A stretch of 64,000 nucleotides of DNA, taken from the NCBI RefSeq assembly GCF_000744095.1, contig NZ_JQLI01000004.1, positions 186,001-250,000 of the forward strand. The letters run 5' to 3'. Below the pieces are notes generated by a model. The model had not been told where the DNA came from and ran no database searches. It saw only the letters and a program-made list of their open reading frames with translations. Below, piece by piece: positions 62,161-64,000 of this stretch (positions are counted from its first letter, which is position 1; each line of letters starts with the position of its first letter). The translations under genes and the position numbers were made by a program. This stretch comes from Cupriavidus necator A5-1 (lineage in GTDB: Bacteria; Pseudomonadota; Gammaproteobacteria; Burkholderiales; Burkholderiaceae).

Positions 62161-64000
62161 TCAACGCAGACGGATACCCACTCGTTCGATGGCGCCGTTA
62201 AACGGATAACCCGCGGGGTAACGTCCGGCCGGTGAGCCGGTATCCATGCCAACGTCAAAGGTCTCATCAGCGGAGAAGAAGCCTGGCGTGGTGACCGGCA
62301 GATGGCCACTTCCTACCGCCTTGCCGTTCACTTGAAGCGTGCCGGTGCCTCCCTTGGCATAACCGGTTCCCTCGTAAGCGAAGTCAAACTGCAGCACATT
62401 CTTCCCCGGTTGCAGCGGCTTGCTACCCGTAATCTCCATGCGCGCCACATCGAACACTTTCTGCACGTAGACCGGCTTGCCCTCATCGTTAAGGTAAAGG
62501 GACCAACCTGCGCTAGTGCCACCCATGGTGGCAATGACACCATGGGCGCCGCCCTTGGGAATATCCACTGTAGCCACGATGCTGTACGAGCGGTTCTTGA
62601 TCGCTGGCGCTTCAGCTTCGGGGATGGCCACCGCTCCCGAGAAGTAGCTGAACTCTGTGCGCTTACCCGTCAAGTTGGGGAGAGGCGTGCGGGAACAGGC
62701 CGTATCCTGCAACGGTAATACTTGATTCTTTGTTGCCTCCGCCAGAAACAACGCCTGCATCTCCTTGAGTTTCTCCGGCAATCTGGCCGCCAAATCGGTG
62801 GACTGGCTGAAGTCCTCATTCAGGTTGAAGAGGGCCCAGGTGTCGTCGGCGAGTCGTTTGCGCTGGCATGTGGTCGCCCACGGGTCTCGGTCCTTGTGCC
62901 GGGCCGAGGCCAACCAACCATCGTGGTAGATCGAACGGTTGCCGAACACTTCGAAGTACTGCGTGGTGTGCTTCTCCGGCGCATCCTTATCGGCGAAGCT
63001 ATAGATTAGGCTTGTGCCATCCATTGGACGTTGCTTTACGCCATTGACATCTGCCGGGGCTTTCAGTCCCGCCGCCTCAAGGATGGTTGGCGCCAGATCG
63101 TTTACATGGGAGAACTGCCTGCGCAGGCCGCCGTGATCCAGGATTCGTGCAGGCCACGACACCACCATACCGTTACGAATTCCGCCTAGGTGCGAAGCAA
63201 CCGTCTTGGCCCATGGTAGGGGAGAACTCATGGCCCAAGCCCAACCGGCTGGATACTGCACATAGCTGTTCGGGCCGCCCAGGCTGTCGAGGCGCTTCAC
63301 CAAATCGGCAGCCGGTTTCTCAGGCATGCCTTGCAAATGACCCATGTAGTTATCCGCGCCATGGATGCCGCCTTCAAGGCTCGCACCGTTGTCACCCATC
63401 ACGTATATAAACAGCGTGTTGCCAAATTGGCTGCTCTCCTTCAATGATTGCACCAGGCGGCCAATTTGCGCGTCGGTATGCGCGAGGTACCCTGCGTAGA
63501 CTTCCATTAACCGTGCGGCAACCCGCTTCTGGTCCGTACTAAGGCTTTCCCAGGCGGGGAGTTCATCCGGCCGCGGTGTCAGCTTTGTATCCTGAGGTAC
63601 GATGCCAAGGGACTTTTGTCGGGCCAGAATCTCTAGCCGCATATCGTCCCAGCCCTTGTCAAACCTGCCACGGTATTTCTCGATCCATGCCTTAGGTGCC
63701 TGGAGCGGAGCATGGGCGCCGCCTGGGGCGAAGTACACGAAGAACGGCTTGTCAGGTGCGATTGAGTGCTGCGCATGCATCCAGTTGATGGCACGTGTCG
63801 ACAGATCTTCGTTTAGGGTGTAGTCCTTCGAGGCAGTCTTTAGTACCGGCGTGGTGCCATCGTATAGCGAAGGATTGAACTGATCGGTTTCGGCGCCGAT
63901 AAAGCCATAGAATTTTTCAAAGCCTTGGCCGGTCGGCCAACGGTCAAAGGGACCGATCTGTGACGCTTCCCAATCTGGTGTCAGATGCCACTTGCCAAAG
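62161..64000 (-). CDS. Arylsulfatase-type sulfatase, 5' end outside the window
   Basis: The frame stays open to the right edge, so about 613 residues are seen and the N-terminus with the Cys/Ser-x-Pro-x-Arg formylglycine motif is missing. Near the edge is GKWHLTPDWEASQIGPFDRW, where the family Lys and His lie in GKWH, then FFVYFAPGGAHAPLQAPKAW with the other active-site residues, and VMGDNGASLEGGIHGADNYM with the metal-binding Asp-Asn. A C-terminal domain of about 150 residues (IPKGGAHGVIATMGGTSAGW, GTGTLQVNGKAVGSGHLPVT) resembles a carbohydrate-binding jelly roll. The paired FGE gene follows. Confidence 0.92.
   Translation of the reverse strand, partial: FGKWHLTPDWEASQIGPFDRWPTGQGFEKFYGFIGAETDQFNPSLYDGTTPVLKTASKDYTLNEDLSTRAINWMHAQHSIAPDKPFFVYFAPGGAHAPLQAPKAWIEKYRGRFDKGWDDMRLEILARQKSLGIVPQDTKLTPRPDELPAWESLSTDQKRVAARLMEVYAGYLAHTDAQIGRLVQSLKESSQFGNTLFIYVMGDNGASLEGGIHGADNYMGHLQGMPEKPAADLVKRLDSLGGPNSYVQYPAGWAWAMSSPLPWAKTVASHLGGIRNGMVVSWPARILDHGGLRRQFSHVNDLAPTILEAAGLKAPADVNGVKQRPMDGTSLIYSFADKDAPEKHTTQYFEVFGNRSIYHDGWLASARHKDRDPWATTCQRKRLADDTWALFNLNEDFSQSTDLAARLPEKLKEMQALFLAEATKNQVLPLQDTACSRTPLPNLTGKRTEFSYFSGAVAIPEAEAPAIKNRSYSIVATVDIPKGGAHGVIATMGGTSAGWSLYLNDEGKPVYVQKVFDVARMEITGSKPLQPGKNVLQFDFAYEGTGYAKGGTGTLQVNGKAVGSGHLPVTTPGFFSADETFDVGMDTGSPAGRYPAGYPFNGAIERVGIRLR

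Noticed and set aside
1..64000. CRISPR arrays, tRNA or rRNA genes, phage structural genes
   Set aside because: No regularly spaced repeats, cloverleaf-like sequences or ribosomal RNA segments were noticed on reading; no phage head, tail or lysis families are present.

Overview
This looks like part of the accessory genome, possibly a secondary chromosome or megaplasmid, of a GC-rich beta-proteobacterium of the Cupriavidus/Burkholderia type. The evidence is the high G+C, a Bug-type (tripartite tricarboxylate) binding protein, Burkholderiales-type general porins, DUF1275/XapX/DoxX families and many aromatic or acyl-CoA catabolic genes. The genus is inferred from gene content, not proven. No rRNA, tRNA or CRISPR array was seen.

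Layout. (1) 0.25-7.5 kb: a hydroxyquinol-type ring-cleavage operon (CocE-type hydrolase, enoyl-CoA hydratase family protein, TfdB/PheA-type flavin monooxygenase, intradiol dioxygenase, maleylacetate reductase) with a convergent MarR regulator. (2) 7.59-9.61 kb: an IS66-family element with a perfect 8-bp target duplication, 44 bp upstream of marR. (3) 9.8-16.5 kb: an intact acyl-CoA synthetase, then a graveyard of leucine/isovalerate (liu-type) genes: a liuB-liuD deletion fusion, a frameshifted HMG-CoA lyase, and a broken enoyl-CoA hydratase, esterase and RidA. (4) 16.5-22.9 kb, minus strand: enoyl-CoA hydratase, fumarylacetoacetate-hydrolase family protein, a large FAD/Fe-S D-lactate-dehydrogenase-like enzyme, a FixJ-type response regulator and an LRAT-domain protein. 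(5) 23.2-27.8 kb: an IS5 scrap, PoxB-like pyruvate oxidase, an MFS transporter, and IS66 and tyrosine-recombinase remnants. (6) 27.8-47.2 kb: three versions of one gene cassette, separated by IS debris, an MFS-DUF2848-amidase fragment, two porin genes and a thioesterase. (7) 48.5-58 kb: a coherent, undamaged block with porin, GlcG-like protein, alpha/beta hydrolases, Bug protein, dihaem cytochrome c, Tat-exported acetamidase/formamidase-like enzyme, AraC regulator and Ldh-type dehydrogenase. (8) 58.2-60.7 kb: ISKra4 and ISL3 elements. (9) 60.8-64 kb: a sulfatase with its formylglycine-generating enzyme; the sulfatase runs off the right end.

The best candidate for an undescribed system is the recurring cassette: isochorismatase-type cysteine hydrolase, YtcJ-like amidohydrolase, DoxX membrane protein, XapX membrane protein and DUF1275 (YoaK) membrane protein. 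It is complete at 33.65-37.84 kb, present with a broken amidohydrolase at 27.84-31.52 kb, and reshuffled (no DoxX, broken amidohydrolase, extra AhpD-like protein) at 44.2-47.2 kb. All three amidohydrolases, including the broken ones, end in the same Cys/His-rich tail, which suggests metal binding. Two soluble hydrolases tied to three small membrane proteins look like a detoxification or nutrient-processing module at the membrane; the substrate is unknown.

The window is dense in damage: about ten pseudogenes and at least seven IS elements or remnants. Two intact ISs have perfect target duplications, and one of them (IS4) splits an alginate-export-type porin gene. This indicates a region in active flux.
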